In this document: positions 1-8,233 of the stretch, piece after piece | Position numbering within the stretch: position 1 is the stretch's first letter | Layout: every line of letters starts with the position of its first letter | Origin: Dinochytrium kinnereticum | Taxonomy: Eukaryota > Chytridiomycota > Chytridiomycetes > Chytridiales > Chytridiaceae | Direction of reading: 5' to 3' | Assembly (NCBI GenBank): GCA_027604005.1 | Contig: JADGJT010000507.1 | Span: 1 to 14,176, forward strand | Length of the DNA stretch: 14,176 nt | Position numbers and translations under genes: made by a program | Notes under the pieces: generated by a model | Databases searched by the model: none | Told to the model about the DNA's origin: nothing | What the model saw: only the letters and a program-made list of their open reading frames with translations

Positions 1-242
1 GAAAATATTAGGAACCTTTTTGGTGCTAAATGCAATACTCAAAATAATAAGTCATTCGAGCTGCGCGCGATAACAATATTTATTCAAATAAATATAATTC
101 ATATTTAGATGACTCGAGTATAACCTCGCAGGATTTATATCCTTTTCGCCTTTTCATCTTCCACTCCTCAGTGAAATCACAAGGACGAACTTTTGACGCT
201 CAACATCATCCGTCATCAGTATAATCAGAACCGAACACCATC
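1..242 (+). promoter_or_regulatory. Upstream region of metacaspase copy A
   Basis: AT-rich leader of the metacaspase gene starting at 243. The only promoter-like elements seen are AT-rich words around 70-110 and a TTTATAT word near 132-138, about 105 bp before the ATG. The ATG itself sits in an acceptable eukaryotic context (ACCATCATGTCC). The first 30 bases (AACCTTTTTGG words) resemble T-rich words near 7711. No other gene is visible. Confidence 0.35.
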
Positions 243-1515
243 ATGTCCACCAAGATTCTCAGTGTTGGAGCGTACAATGAAGATGACCTCGCGGTTCAAG
301 GTATTTTTGTCATCATGATCCCTTCTGTTGGAGTTCCTCCTTCACTTTGGCTCAGGGATTCAGTGAAATTAACCTCAGCATTATCCGTTGCTGCAACATA
401 TAAAGGCACTGGAATCGATGCCGCCAATATAGCCAATGTTGGCATGGATTGTCTGGGTGTCGCTCCAAGCAACGTTACTCTTTTGACTCAGGACCCACGG
501 CAGCAAGCAGACGGTACCGCCACAAGGGAAGAGATTCTGTCGAATTTGAATGAGATGGCTGAAAATGCCCAACCAGGAGATCATTTGGTCTTTTTCTTTT
601 CCGGTCACGGAGGTCAAACCAGCGAGCGAGTTGCTGGCTCAGAGTCTGATGGCAATGATGAGTTCATCATGGCTGAGGACGGCCAGATCATAACGGACAA
701 TGAGTTCGGGGCCATTTTGGAACAACTTCCGGAGGGTTGTCGCTTCACTCTGCTATCCGACAGCTGCAACTCTGGAACTCTCGCTGATCTAGAGAGTCTC
801 AACATTCAAGCGGACGTGGTATCCATTACGGCAGCTGCAGACGGCATGGTGAGAATCCTTTAACAAGATCCTGACATGTGTCACCCAAAGCGAAAGTAAC
901 CCATTACACAGACAACCCAAGGAGGAGCAGATGGTAGCGCATTTACTCAGTCATTGACCAGAGTTCTCTCTGAGGATCCGTCCATGTCACCAGCAGATAT
1001 TCGAGACGCTATGATTGCCGACGGTTTTGGCCAGGTTCAAGTGAACTGCAACGTTGATGGTAGGCAGGATATTACATAGCCCATCGAATCTTTGCTTTGT
1101 AAGATGTACCTCGGTATCCTCTCATTCACATTCATCGTGTCTAGAAACCAGTCCGGCCTTCCCACCTTGCGCTGATGATATGCCACAAGCCGCCTCCATC
1201 GATCAAGGCGTCGTTGACGCCGAGGATCCTCACTTCGATAGACAGGTTAATCCCGAGGAAGATGTAGACGTATTGGGCACTGAATTTGAAGATCTGCATG
1301 TATTTGCAACTGGTGATGGACAGATGTGGGCTGGAAACGGTGAGGTTGCTGATTCTCGCTTCGATTCTGGCTTCTTTCCTTCTGAAGATGGGCCAGACTT
1401 TGGAAACGATAGAAACCAAAGTGATGATCAATTCTTTGGCGACAGCCTGTGCATTGAGGACGGGATGTGTGCCCCTCAAATGGACTCCAACTTTGATGTA
1501 GCTACTTGTTTTTGA
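243..1515 (+). CDS. Metacaspase-like cysteine peptidase, copy A (4 exons, 339 aa)
   Basis: Exons by hand: 243-300, 406-848, 912-1059, 1145-1515. All introns are GT-AG (105, 63 and 85 nt). The predicted protein is a clan CD caspase-fold peptidase. The p20 region has the His loop FFFSGHGG (His87), a conserved NDEFI stretch and the nucleophile loop SDSCNSG (Cys140). A p10-like half follows directly (ITAAADGM, then GGADGSAF), without the long linker of plant type II enzymes and without an N-terminal prodomain. By family knowledge, metacaspases cut after Arg or Lys, are usually Ca2+-dependent and act in stress and cell-death pathways. Residues after about 225 (FPPCA) form an acidic, probably disordered tail. 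The canonical DSCHSG is DSCNSG here. Intron 1 is chosen because its phase-1 donor and AAAG/GC acceptor are shared with copy B at 5949-7222. It is a multiple of 3 and stop-free, so retention would keep frame. The family is secure; exact splice sites are moderately so. Confidence 0.9.
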
Positions 1516-2014
1516 TCATTCCAGAGATACCCAGATTAATATATGGGGCACTCGTTCTTTTACCTCTAATGAAATAAACACTTTGAAGAGGCACCAGGCA
1601 TAGTTCCAGGGATCATAAACCAAGATCTCCCCCACATACAGAAGAACGGAAAAAAAAAGGAAAAAAAATACAACCAGTCCTTCGACGAGCATGGGTCACG
1701 GCGGACGTGAGATTGGGCTTACCTAGAAAATTGAAGTTTTCAAATTTGGGATTAATACTTATCGTGAAGGGAAATATATGACTCTAGCATAACCACTATT
1801 AACTGGGTGGACAATAATAATATCCCCATCGCTTCTTTGTCCATAATTAGAACAATGTAACAGCATGGGTATGACCGTTACACCATCATCACAGAAACTG
1901 CACCTGTAGCTTTCGTGGAACATCTATATGGTATGTGGCACGAAACCGTTGAAAATTGTCTATTTTGTGATTTCTGTGCTTGGGAAATTTTGCAAGTAAG
2001 AAAACAGGGGTGAC
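1516..2014. other. Spacer between metacaspase A and the zinc-finger gene
   Basis: About 500 bp with no convincing coding sequence. It should contain the metacaspase 3' UTR (AATAAA at 1573-1578), A-rich runs near 1649-1669, and the promoter and 5' UTR of the zinc-finger gene starting at 2015. No clear TATA box or repeat is seen. Short frames here lack codon structure or recognisable motifs. Confidence 0.6.
1573..1578 (+). terminator. Polyadenylation signal of metacaspase A
   Basis: A canonical AATAAA hexamer lies 58 bp after the TGA stop at 1513-1515, an ordinary distance for a fungal 3' UTR. The assignment rests on position and sequence only. Confidence 0.5.
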
Positions 2015-4496
2015 ATGGCCAACGGTATTCACCAAACATCCATTGGTATCAGCATGCAATGTGATGGACACCACAACAGCGTTGACAATAGTTTCGATCT
2101 CCGTGGCTGGCCACTAGAAAAAGAGTTGGAAGTATCAAATGAGGGCTGTCACCGTGAGTTTATGACTACGCTAAACACCGAGCGTGCTAACTGTTGCTCT
2201 GGCAGATGTGGGTCAACTCCAGGGTAGTAACAACGATCCATTTGGCCTTGACGGAGACGAAGGTTGGGCCAACGAATTCTGGGATCTATTAAGTAGCTTG
2301 GATTGTTATCCTGAAGGAGCTCTTGGAAATGTGGAGTCCCTTCTAAAGCGGCCAAATGTGTACAAAGGCATCATGCCCTTTTGCGTACAAACCAACCTGC
2401 TACCCCTCAGTACACTTGACTCAGATTATCGTCCATCTGCTCCCGATTATCAAACACCTCTTCTCCCCTTACCCTTGCCTCAACCTGCTCCAAACAATCA
2501 TTTGGTACCTCGTCCTTCCTCTTACCAATCACCAACGCCTTTTTATCATGACTGCGATGCAACACACCTCAATGAACTGCAGGGAGAAATGTTTGCGATG
2601 GACCCAGTTAGATTTGCCGCGTCTTTTGGACTGACCGGGTTGCCTCCTGGAATTTTTAGTAATTCTTTAACCCACCTTAATTCATCTATTGCTGTGTCGA
2701 GAATTGACTTCACGTCATTCACAGCTTCGGAACTGGTCGAATCATCGCCTCAAACTTCTGGAGGCTCGTTAGCCGAACTTTATTCATCTATAGCCGTGGT
2801 GGACACTGACTTAACGTCGACACTGCTTGACATTCCATCACACTCTTCCAACTCGACACCTCAAAGGCAGCCCATTCCGACGAATATTGGCGTCGGAACT
2901 CCAAAAATGCCTATTCCTCCGGTTCAAGGCGACTCGCCATATCACAATCTCTTTGATCAAGTCCCGGACACTTTGAGAAATGGCGAGGGAAAAACTATCG
3001 GCAGCTCAATCAATCCCGCGGAACCCACGGCCCAAGCTCGTTCGGGTGCCCATGCAAACACACTATTATCCCTTGCAAGTCAAAACCGGGAAGTTATATT
3101 GAAGCTGCAGCATCTACGGGCCATAGAAGCACTCGTACCATACTCGGACCGACGGCGTGGGTTGAATGGATTACGTCACCTGCTGAAGGACTTAATGAGA
3201 CTATGCGAACGGGCTGAGGAGTCCGTTCATACTCATGTGGACGCCTCAACGAAACTTGATGCATCAGCGCAGACTTCAAAGGTGATATCATCTGTGGTCT
3301 CCGCATATGGTGAATCTCCGGAGCCTCGAATTTTCCCGCCGTCGAACATTGCCTCTTCAACGGAAAATACGCCTGATATGAACGAGACTGTGTCGAAAGA
3401 AGAAATTCTTGAAGCGCTGTTTAGCAGGAGTAACGCGTTTATCAACACCATGGCGGACACGATGGCTTCTAGTCCTACTACGCAAAATTCCAGGACATTC
3501 AATACCCAAGATATGGCTCCTATTAGCGCGGGAAGAGGGACGGCAGCTGCAGGGGGCCTGAAGGCATTTTGTCCATTGCCACAGTCTGTCAATTTACAGT
3601 CTCTGCCACATGTGCAGACGCTTGTTAAAGCTAGCGCAGAAGCTATTGCAAACACCAGGAAAAGAGCCCCTGATTTAAGTACCCTCTTGCCTTCTGCAGT
3701 CCTTACGAGTTCCAGGAGTTTGCCGCCTATAGCTTCGTCAAGTGATTCGTACGTGGACGCTGCCAAGGGGATAAATGTCGATAAAGATCCCGGCGCGGTT
3801 TTAAGCGATGCTGCTATGCTACTGACACGACCAGACGATGAAACTCTATCAAGAAGTGCTAGATCGTACGGGGACCTTGCTTTGGCAGCACTTGACATTC
3901 CCGACGACCCCACTCGAGCTCTGGAGTCATGTGACGGAGAGACTGCCGCCGCGATGATAGCGGTTCCTGTGATGAGTTCTCCGTCAGATACCGTCGTTTC
4001 CTTGCCCAGGCTTGACGTTTTTGGCACTCTACAGACCATTTCATCAGGTGGCGGAGGGAGCACCATCCTCATCCCAGGCTTTAGGACTGCAATTCAGGCC
4101 AATCTCGCGCCAAAAAGTAGGGAATTCCATATGCTGCGACCGCCTAAACCCAAATTTCATCTTCCTGAAGATGTTGAGTGTATTGAGATTCCTCAGGACC
4201 CGCTGACAAAGAAATTCTACTGTCCTGTTGACGGTTGTGTCGTTCCGCCGGCGATTCGGAGATACAATATCAAGACTCATCTTTACACGCATTACCCTAA
4301 CGTTAGTTATCGGTTTTCTTGCACTGAATGTGATATGGCTTTCACGAGGCGCAATGACATGAAGAGACATTTACAGAAAATGCATGATATATTTGCGGAG
4401 GATCCTGAGTGGTCGGGAATGCGGGAAAAGAGAAAGAATGATGGGCCTAAAACTAAAGGGAAGAAGCCGAGGTTAATCAACTTATTAGAAAAATAA
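2015..4496 (+). CDS. C2H2 zinc-finger protein, putative transcription factor (2 exons, 809 aa)
   Basis: Exons 2015-2153 and 2206-4496 are joined by a 52-nt intron with a GTGAG donor, a perfect TGCTAAC branch word and a GGCAG acceptor. The ATG at 2015 has a strong context (GACATGGCC). The second exon is also open upstream of the acceptor, from a GTG at 2184, but that stretch is intronic. The first 700 residues are Ser/Thr/Pro-rich and look disordered. Near the C-terminus are two C2H2 fingers: Cys719, Cys724, His738, His742 (CX4C, 13-residue spacing) and Cys752, Cys755, His768, His773 (classical CX2C-X12-H-X4-H). A Lys/Arg-rich tail (MREKRKNDGPKTKGKKPR) is a likely nuclear signal. This architecture fits a sequence-specific nuclear DNA-binding regulator. 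The target genes and the orthologue are not recognisable. It lies between the two inverted metacaspases, with no evidence of a functional link. Confidence 0.85.
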
Positions 4497-4826
4497 TATG
4501 ATTAACACTGAAATGAAAAGAGAAATATTGTTAGATTGCGAATTGACTAGGCACAATATTCGATGTTCATCACAATTAGAAGCTTTAGCTCCCCAGAGGC
4601 TCTATTACTGGGTCTCAATATTAAATGTAGGTCGTTTTATAAGATGTCTCGTGTAGTCAAGTGATTATTTCTCTCTGTTCATGTTTCATTGTTGGATATC
4701 TGACGACAACATTTTCTTATATCTTCACAGGCATTCCAGTTTCTTGGTACAAATACGAGTTTTCTTTTATATTCACACAGTGTATTTTTTGTTCTCTCTT
4801 ATCAGGCTTGTTAAGAATTCTACTAT

Positions 4827-4855
4827 TGACGCGTCCTTTTTACATAGACGCGTCA
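4827..4855. repeat. GC-rich hairpin 1 (9-bp stem)
   Basis: Arm TGACGCGTC (4827-4835) and arm GACGCGTCA (4847-4855) are exact reverse complements separated by 11 AT-rich bases. The arms each contain the self-palindrome GACGCGTC. Confidence 0.8.
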
Positions 4856-5207
4856 GACCTTTTTTCAAGCCCATTTTAGAGGTTTTTTGATAATGATAAA
4901 GTCGTCGACATAGATGATTAATATAGCGATATGAAACTCGCACACTATTGAAGTCCCGATGAGACAACTGACGCGCTGGTCAGCTCACTCTCTCCCTATC
5001 ACCCCATAAGAAGAGAAACTATTAAAATTCAATAAAGAATTTCTCGCTGGCAAGTGCAGCGGGAATGGGGACTGATCTTACTCTGTAGGTTTTAGAACTT
5101 AGAGGTTTTATTTGATTGTGAGAGAGAGAGTTTTTTTTCAGTTATCTTTCCACCTTTTCCCATCCTGCCCTTTTTATCTTCTGATGAGATTCTCTCTTCT
5201 GCGACGT

Positions 5208-5229
5208 GAGGCGTCACCACTGACGCCTC
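5208..5229. repeat. GC-rich hairpin 2 (9-bp stem, 4-nt loop)
   Basis: Arm GAGGCGTCA (5208-5216), loop CCAC, arm TGACGCCTC (5221-5229): a perfect 9-bp stem. It abuts hairpin 3 with no spacer. Confidence 0.85.
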
Positions 5230-5259
5230 CTCTGCGGCCGCGGAGTCCTTGCCGCAGAG
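5230..5259. repeat. GC-rich hairpin 3 (9-bp stem, 12-nt loop)
   Basis: Arm CTCTGCGGC (5230-5238) and arm GCCGCAGAG (5251-5259) are exact reverse complements. Together with hairpin 2 this makes a contiguous double-hairpin unit, 5208-5259. Confidence 0.85.
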
Positions 5260-5340
5260 CCGTTTAAATGAAAAGCCAATAAAGAAAACTCAAACATAAC
5301 TTAGAATGATGAAAAGAAGATAGGAGGGAAGAAGAGTTAC

Positions 5341-5366
5341 TCTGGGGTCCTTTTAGTCTCCCCAGA
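5341..5366. repeat. Inverted repeat TCTGGGG/CCCCAGA
   Basis: Arms at 5341-5347 and 5360-5366 form a perfect 7-bp stem with a 12-nt loop. It is followed immediately by two ACGCGT palindromes at about 5368-5382. Confidence 0.65.
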
Positions 5367-5493
5367 ACGCGTCAAAACGCGTAAACTTAACAGAAACCAC
5401 ATGGCCTGAATGAGCAGGGTAAACAGCTCGGAAGGAGCGAAAGGATCATTGGTGTGAATGGATAAAAGGGATTCCTGATAGAAGGGAGGTTGG

Positions 5494-5514
5494 TCCGAGT
5501 GCTCCGCACTCGGA
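5494..5514. repeat. GC-rich hairpin 4 (9-bp stem, 3-nt loop)
   Basis: Arm TCCGAGTGC (5494-5502), loop TCC, arm GCACTCGGA (5506-5514). This is a compact perfect hairpin. Confidence 0.85.
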
Positions 5515-5519
5515 GGAAG

Positions 5520-5562
5520 TAGCGGATTTTTCAGAAGGTCGGGACGCCGAGCGGATCCGCTA
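5520..5562. repeat. GC-rich inverted repeat 5 (8-bp stem)
   Basis: Arm TAGCGGAT (5520-5527) pairs with ATCCGCTA (5555-5562) across a 27-nt loop. The right part is also a loopless 12-bp palindrome, AGCGGATCCGCT (5550-5561). It begins five bases after hairpin 4. Confidence 0.75.
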
Positions 5563-5948
5563 GGAGGGTTATGTAAAAGGAACAGAATCCTTGTCGTAAA
5601 AAACTAACGAAGACAATATATACTTTATGAATCTTTAACCTCGCGAACCCACTAAGAGACTAAAACGACCTAAGTGGGTATGTCCCTGACATTTTTTCGC
5701 TGCGTATTTTTCTATAACTTTTAATTGCTTTAACAAATCTCAATCATTAGATACTAAGTTGTTAATATAGATCTTGTTTATTAAGTTTTTTGGGTAGGCC
5801 AAGTGCCTTAAATCCTAGCAGACAGTTGATTTGCACTTTTGGTCATATCCAGTAAAACCAGTTTGACGAGCGAGTTTATTGAAAGTTATAAAAAGATATA
5901 ACAAATGTTGGGAACTTAAAGAACAATACCCTAAATAAACGGGAGTTA

Positions 5949-7222
5949 TTAATAAACAGATTTCGCCCATCGAGGGGCGTTCTCATTGAGGGTGTCCGAT
6001 GAGTGTGCATGACCATAATGAGGTTTCTCCCCTTCGTCGTCGTCCTCAAAGTCTTCCTCCTCCTCTTCCTCACATTCTACTTCTTCTTCCTCCTCGTCCT
6101 CTTCTTCCTGCTCCTCCTCACATTCTGCTTCTTCCTCTTCTTCCTCCTCCTCCATCTCGCATTCTTCTTGCTCGCCTTCCTCCTCTTGCTCGACTTCATC
6201 TTCTGAGCCAGAATCTTCGTTTAGATTGAGGTTCTCGATATGCGGATCACCGTTGCTGCCGGCAGCGTCGTCGTCGCTAACGTCAGATTGTGCCTCGCCG
6301 CCAGCGCAAGGTGGAAAAGCAGGACCATCGACTATGTTACGGGGAAGCATTAACAAAATTAAGCATAAAAAACCAATTATATGATGACGATAAATACTTA
6401 CGGTCACAGTTGCTGTCCACTTGCACCTGGTGAAACCCCTCGTCAACCATTGCACACCTTATTTCTTCAGGCGACATCAAGGGATTCATCTGAAGAACTC
6501 GGGTCAAGCACTTTGTGAACTGGCCACCATCCACACTGCCACTCGTAGTCTTTTTAAATGGGTTAGGTATGCGGTTAACTGGGATTACATCCATAGTGAG
6601 AGTGTGGGTTGGGTTATAAGATGACTATGGAGCCATTTCCCTTACCGTGTGGTCTGGCGCCGCTGTGATGGAAACCACATCTGCTAGGATGTTGGAGTTA
6701 TCCAAGTCTGCCAAAGTTCCCGAGTGGCAGCTGTCAGACAGCAATGTAAAACGACAACCTTCTGGGAGTTGTTCCAAAATATCCTTGAAATCATTATCCA
6801 TTATTTTTTTGCCATCCTCAGTGGCAATAAATTCATCAAAGCCGTCCAGCTCGTCGCCGCCAACATCTTCTTCTTTTTGACCTCCATGACCAGAAAAGTA
6901 AAAGATGAGATGATCGCCGGGTTGCGCGTGTTCAGCCATGTCCATCAAGTGCGTCATGATCTGAAACTTTGTTGCTGGACCTTGGGTATCCTGATTAGGA
7001 TCCTGAGTGAGAAGCGTGACGTTGGTTGGATCGGCACCCAGATAGTGGAGGCCAAACGTCGCAATCCTCGCGGCGTCTATCCCGGAGCCTTTGCGCGGTT
7101 GTTCGCAACAGAAAGGTAAGGAAATGGAGGAGAATGGCTGATATAGAAGAAGCTATCACATTACCAGCAACCGCGTTGTCATTTGCATCGTAGGCCCCGA
7201 CAGTAAGGATTTTTGTGGTCAT
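5949..7222 (-). CDS. Metacaspase-like cysteine peptidase, copy B, with poly-Glu tail (4 exons, 343 aa)
   Basis: Exons on the minus strand: 7222-7165, 7088-6646, 6549-6402, 6331-5949, with GT-AG introns of 76, 96 and 70 nt. Exons 1 to 3 are exactly as long as those of copy A (58, 443, 148 nt) and the proteins align without gaps through the caspase fold. The His loop is FYFSGHGG (His87). The Cys loop is SDSCHSG (Cys140), the canonical metacaspase form. Pocket Asp138 is present, as is a GCRFTLLSDSC strand. The p10-like part runs to about residue 215 and FPPCA (Cys225) matches copy A. Exon 4 then encodes a tail with a block of almost pure Glu/Asp (about 260-318) containing three Cys residues (274, 287, 303) and ending RWAKSVY. 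Expected to be an Arg/Lys-specific, Ca2+-dependent cytosolic or nuclear peptidase; the role of the tail is unknown. It is convergent with copy A. Confidence 0.92.
6027..6203 (-). repeat. GAG/GAA triplet-rich tract encoding the Glu tail
   Basis: On the + strand this is a TCC/TTC triplet-rich purine/pyrimidine-asymmetric tract. Read on the minus strand it encodes residues about 260-318 of metacaspase B, mostly Glu with some Asp, Gln, Gly and three Cys codons. The mix of GAA and GAG plus interspersed codons shows that it is an imperfect, aged triplet expansion rather than a fresh microsatellite. Hydrophobic Leu/Pro-rich frames on the + strand are shadows of it. Confidence 0.8.
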
Positions 7223-7310
7223 GCTGCTTTCCCTTAAGTTGGCCTGGATGATTGTGAAGGGTTTGAAAACTACTCTTGAATAATAGTGGTTTTATATATA
7301 TAAATGTCAT
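7223..7310 (-). promoter_or_regulatory. Core promoter of metacaspase B with TATA box
   Basis: A TTTATATATATAAA element (7291-7304, near-palindromic) lies about 70-80 bp upstream of the ATG at 7222, a typical TATA-to-start distance. The leader between them is free of ATG-led long frames. Confidence 0.5.
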
Positions 7311-7384
7311 TAACTGAAGCCATTGTCATGTGATAGTCATGTGATCCAAGTATAATGAATTTAAACCTTAAAATTTATATTTAT

Positions 7385-7412
7385 TATGCACGTTTGAAAA
7401 AGTCTTTAAAAG
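7385..7412 (+). repeat. Direct repeat DR-1, copy 1
   Basis: A 28-bp sequence beginning TATGCACGTTTGAAAAAGTC and ending TAAAAG. It is matched 223 bp downstream at 7608-7635 with one mismatch. Confidence 0.85.
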
Positions 7413-7607
7413 GCACTATAATATTGTTGTACCACGGGTCGAAATCAAAAACTCGAAGATGAGAAAAATCAAAAATCCCCCCCTGCAGCTTGTCATAATC
7501 ACTTATTACTCATTTTGCGGCGCTGGTGAGTCGTTTGATGAGCGTAAGAAATGGACTGAGGAACTGAAATCCGGCTCAATCCGAAGGCTAGCGTGCTCTG
7601 AAGCAAC

Positions 7608-7635
7608 TATGCACGTTTGAAAAAGTCTGTAAAAG
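7608..7635 (+). repeat. Direct repeat DR-1, copy 2
   Basis: Matches 7385-7412 at 27 of 28 positions (T to G at the 22nd base). It sits at the left edge of the T-rich block. Confidence 0.85.
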
Positions 7636-8008
7636 ATTTTTTAGGCCCAAAATCTCGTGCCGAGGTTTTGCATACGATCTTTTTTGAACATTTTTCGCCA
7701 AAATCTTTTGCAACCTTTTTGGCCCAATCTCGTCACGATCTTTTCGATATCTCCAACCTTTTCAAAAGATTTTTCCTCCAAATCCTTTTTGTTTCTAATA
7801 ATTAAAAAGATTGTGAGAAAAAGGTTGCTTCCCCCCTTTCAACTGAGGTTTGTCACTTCACTCCTTCAACCCAGCCAGCATCCACCTGGCTGCATGGGCA
7901 GCTTGAAGAGTTTCCCAGATCGGCCGACTGGTCTTCTTGTCATAGACTAACTGCAAGTTCTACTTTGAGAGCTTGGAGAACAGCAAAGCTTTAGCCTTCT
8001 ATTAAGAT

Positions 8009-8191
8009 TGTTGAAAGTGTTTAATAAACTATGAATGATGATGCTTTATTACTTGGGACAGTTCCCTTTTATCCAGCATACATACGGAACCAAGCACTTC
8101 GTCCAAGCATTCCGGACCCCATTGGGTTTGGTTAACTGTTCCGTTGTTCTGGTCCGATGGTTGAACCACAATGCCAACCAACATACTAACA
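8009..8191 (-). repeat. Presumed 3' LTR of the copia-like element
   Basis: The segment starts TGTTAGTATG immediately after the purine tract (minus strand) and ends TTTCAACA. It contains a TATA-like GATAAAAGGG and an AATAAAG signal in the right order. Its outer boundary is inferred from the TG...CA rule and the AAGAT flank. Confidence 0.5.
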
Positions 8192-8233
8192 CTCCCCTCA
8201 TTGTGGTGACCGATTCTACATCCATAGGTACCC

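Larger units (their letters stand above)
4497..5948. other. Gene-free AT-rich spacer with GC-rich hairpins
   Basis: About 1.45 kb between the 3' ends of the zinc-finger gene (+) and metacaspase B (-), where only two 3' UTRs are expected. Short frames at 4661-4890 are overlapping, low-complexity and hydrophobic and are not supported. The unusual content is a set of GC-rich perfect inverted repeats between 4827 and 5562, listed separately, standing out in AT-rich sequence, plus repeated ACGCGT words and a (GA)n run near 5120-5130. No RNA gene, LTR pair or transposase was recognised. Confidence 0.6.
7311..8008. other. T-rich spacer with repeated words
   Basis: No coding sequence is supported. 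It holds a 28-bp direct repeat (7385-7412 and 7608-7635) and a T-rich block (7636-7800) built of recurring AATCTTTT, ACGATCTTTT, GGCCCAA and CAACCTTTTT words. After that comes unique sequence up to the presumed LTR edge at 8009. The + strand frames at 7617-7950 are low-complexity Phe/Leu-rich readings of the T-rich block. Confidence 0.55.

Noticed and set aside
2184..2205. Start of the zinc-finger protein at the GTG at 2184
   Set aside because: This stretch is the end of a well-formed intron (TGCTAAC...GGCAG). The upstream exon with ATG at 2015 joins in the correct phase.
3233..4072. 279-codon open frame on the minus strand
   Set aside because: It lies entirely antisense within the zinc-finger coding exon, has no recognisable domain, and is a composition shadow of the Ser/Pro-rich reading.
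4661..4890. Two overlapping hydrophobic frames on the + strand
   Set aside because: They overlap each other in AT-rich sequence, and their hydrophobicity follows from T-richness.
5999..6229. Leu/Phe- and Pro/Leu-rich frames on the + strand
   Set aside because: They are the complementary reading of the Glu-coding triplet tract in metacaspase B.
7520..7560. Hammerhead-ribozyme-like words (GTC, TTGATGAG, GAAA)
   Set aside because: The flanks do not pair into stem III and the stem II closing pair is missing, so the core is a chance match.
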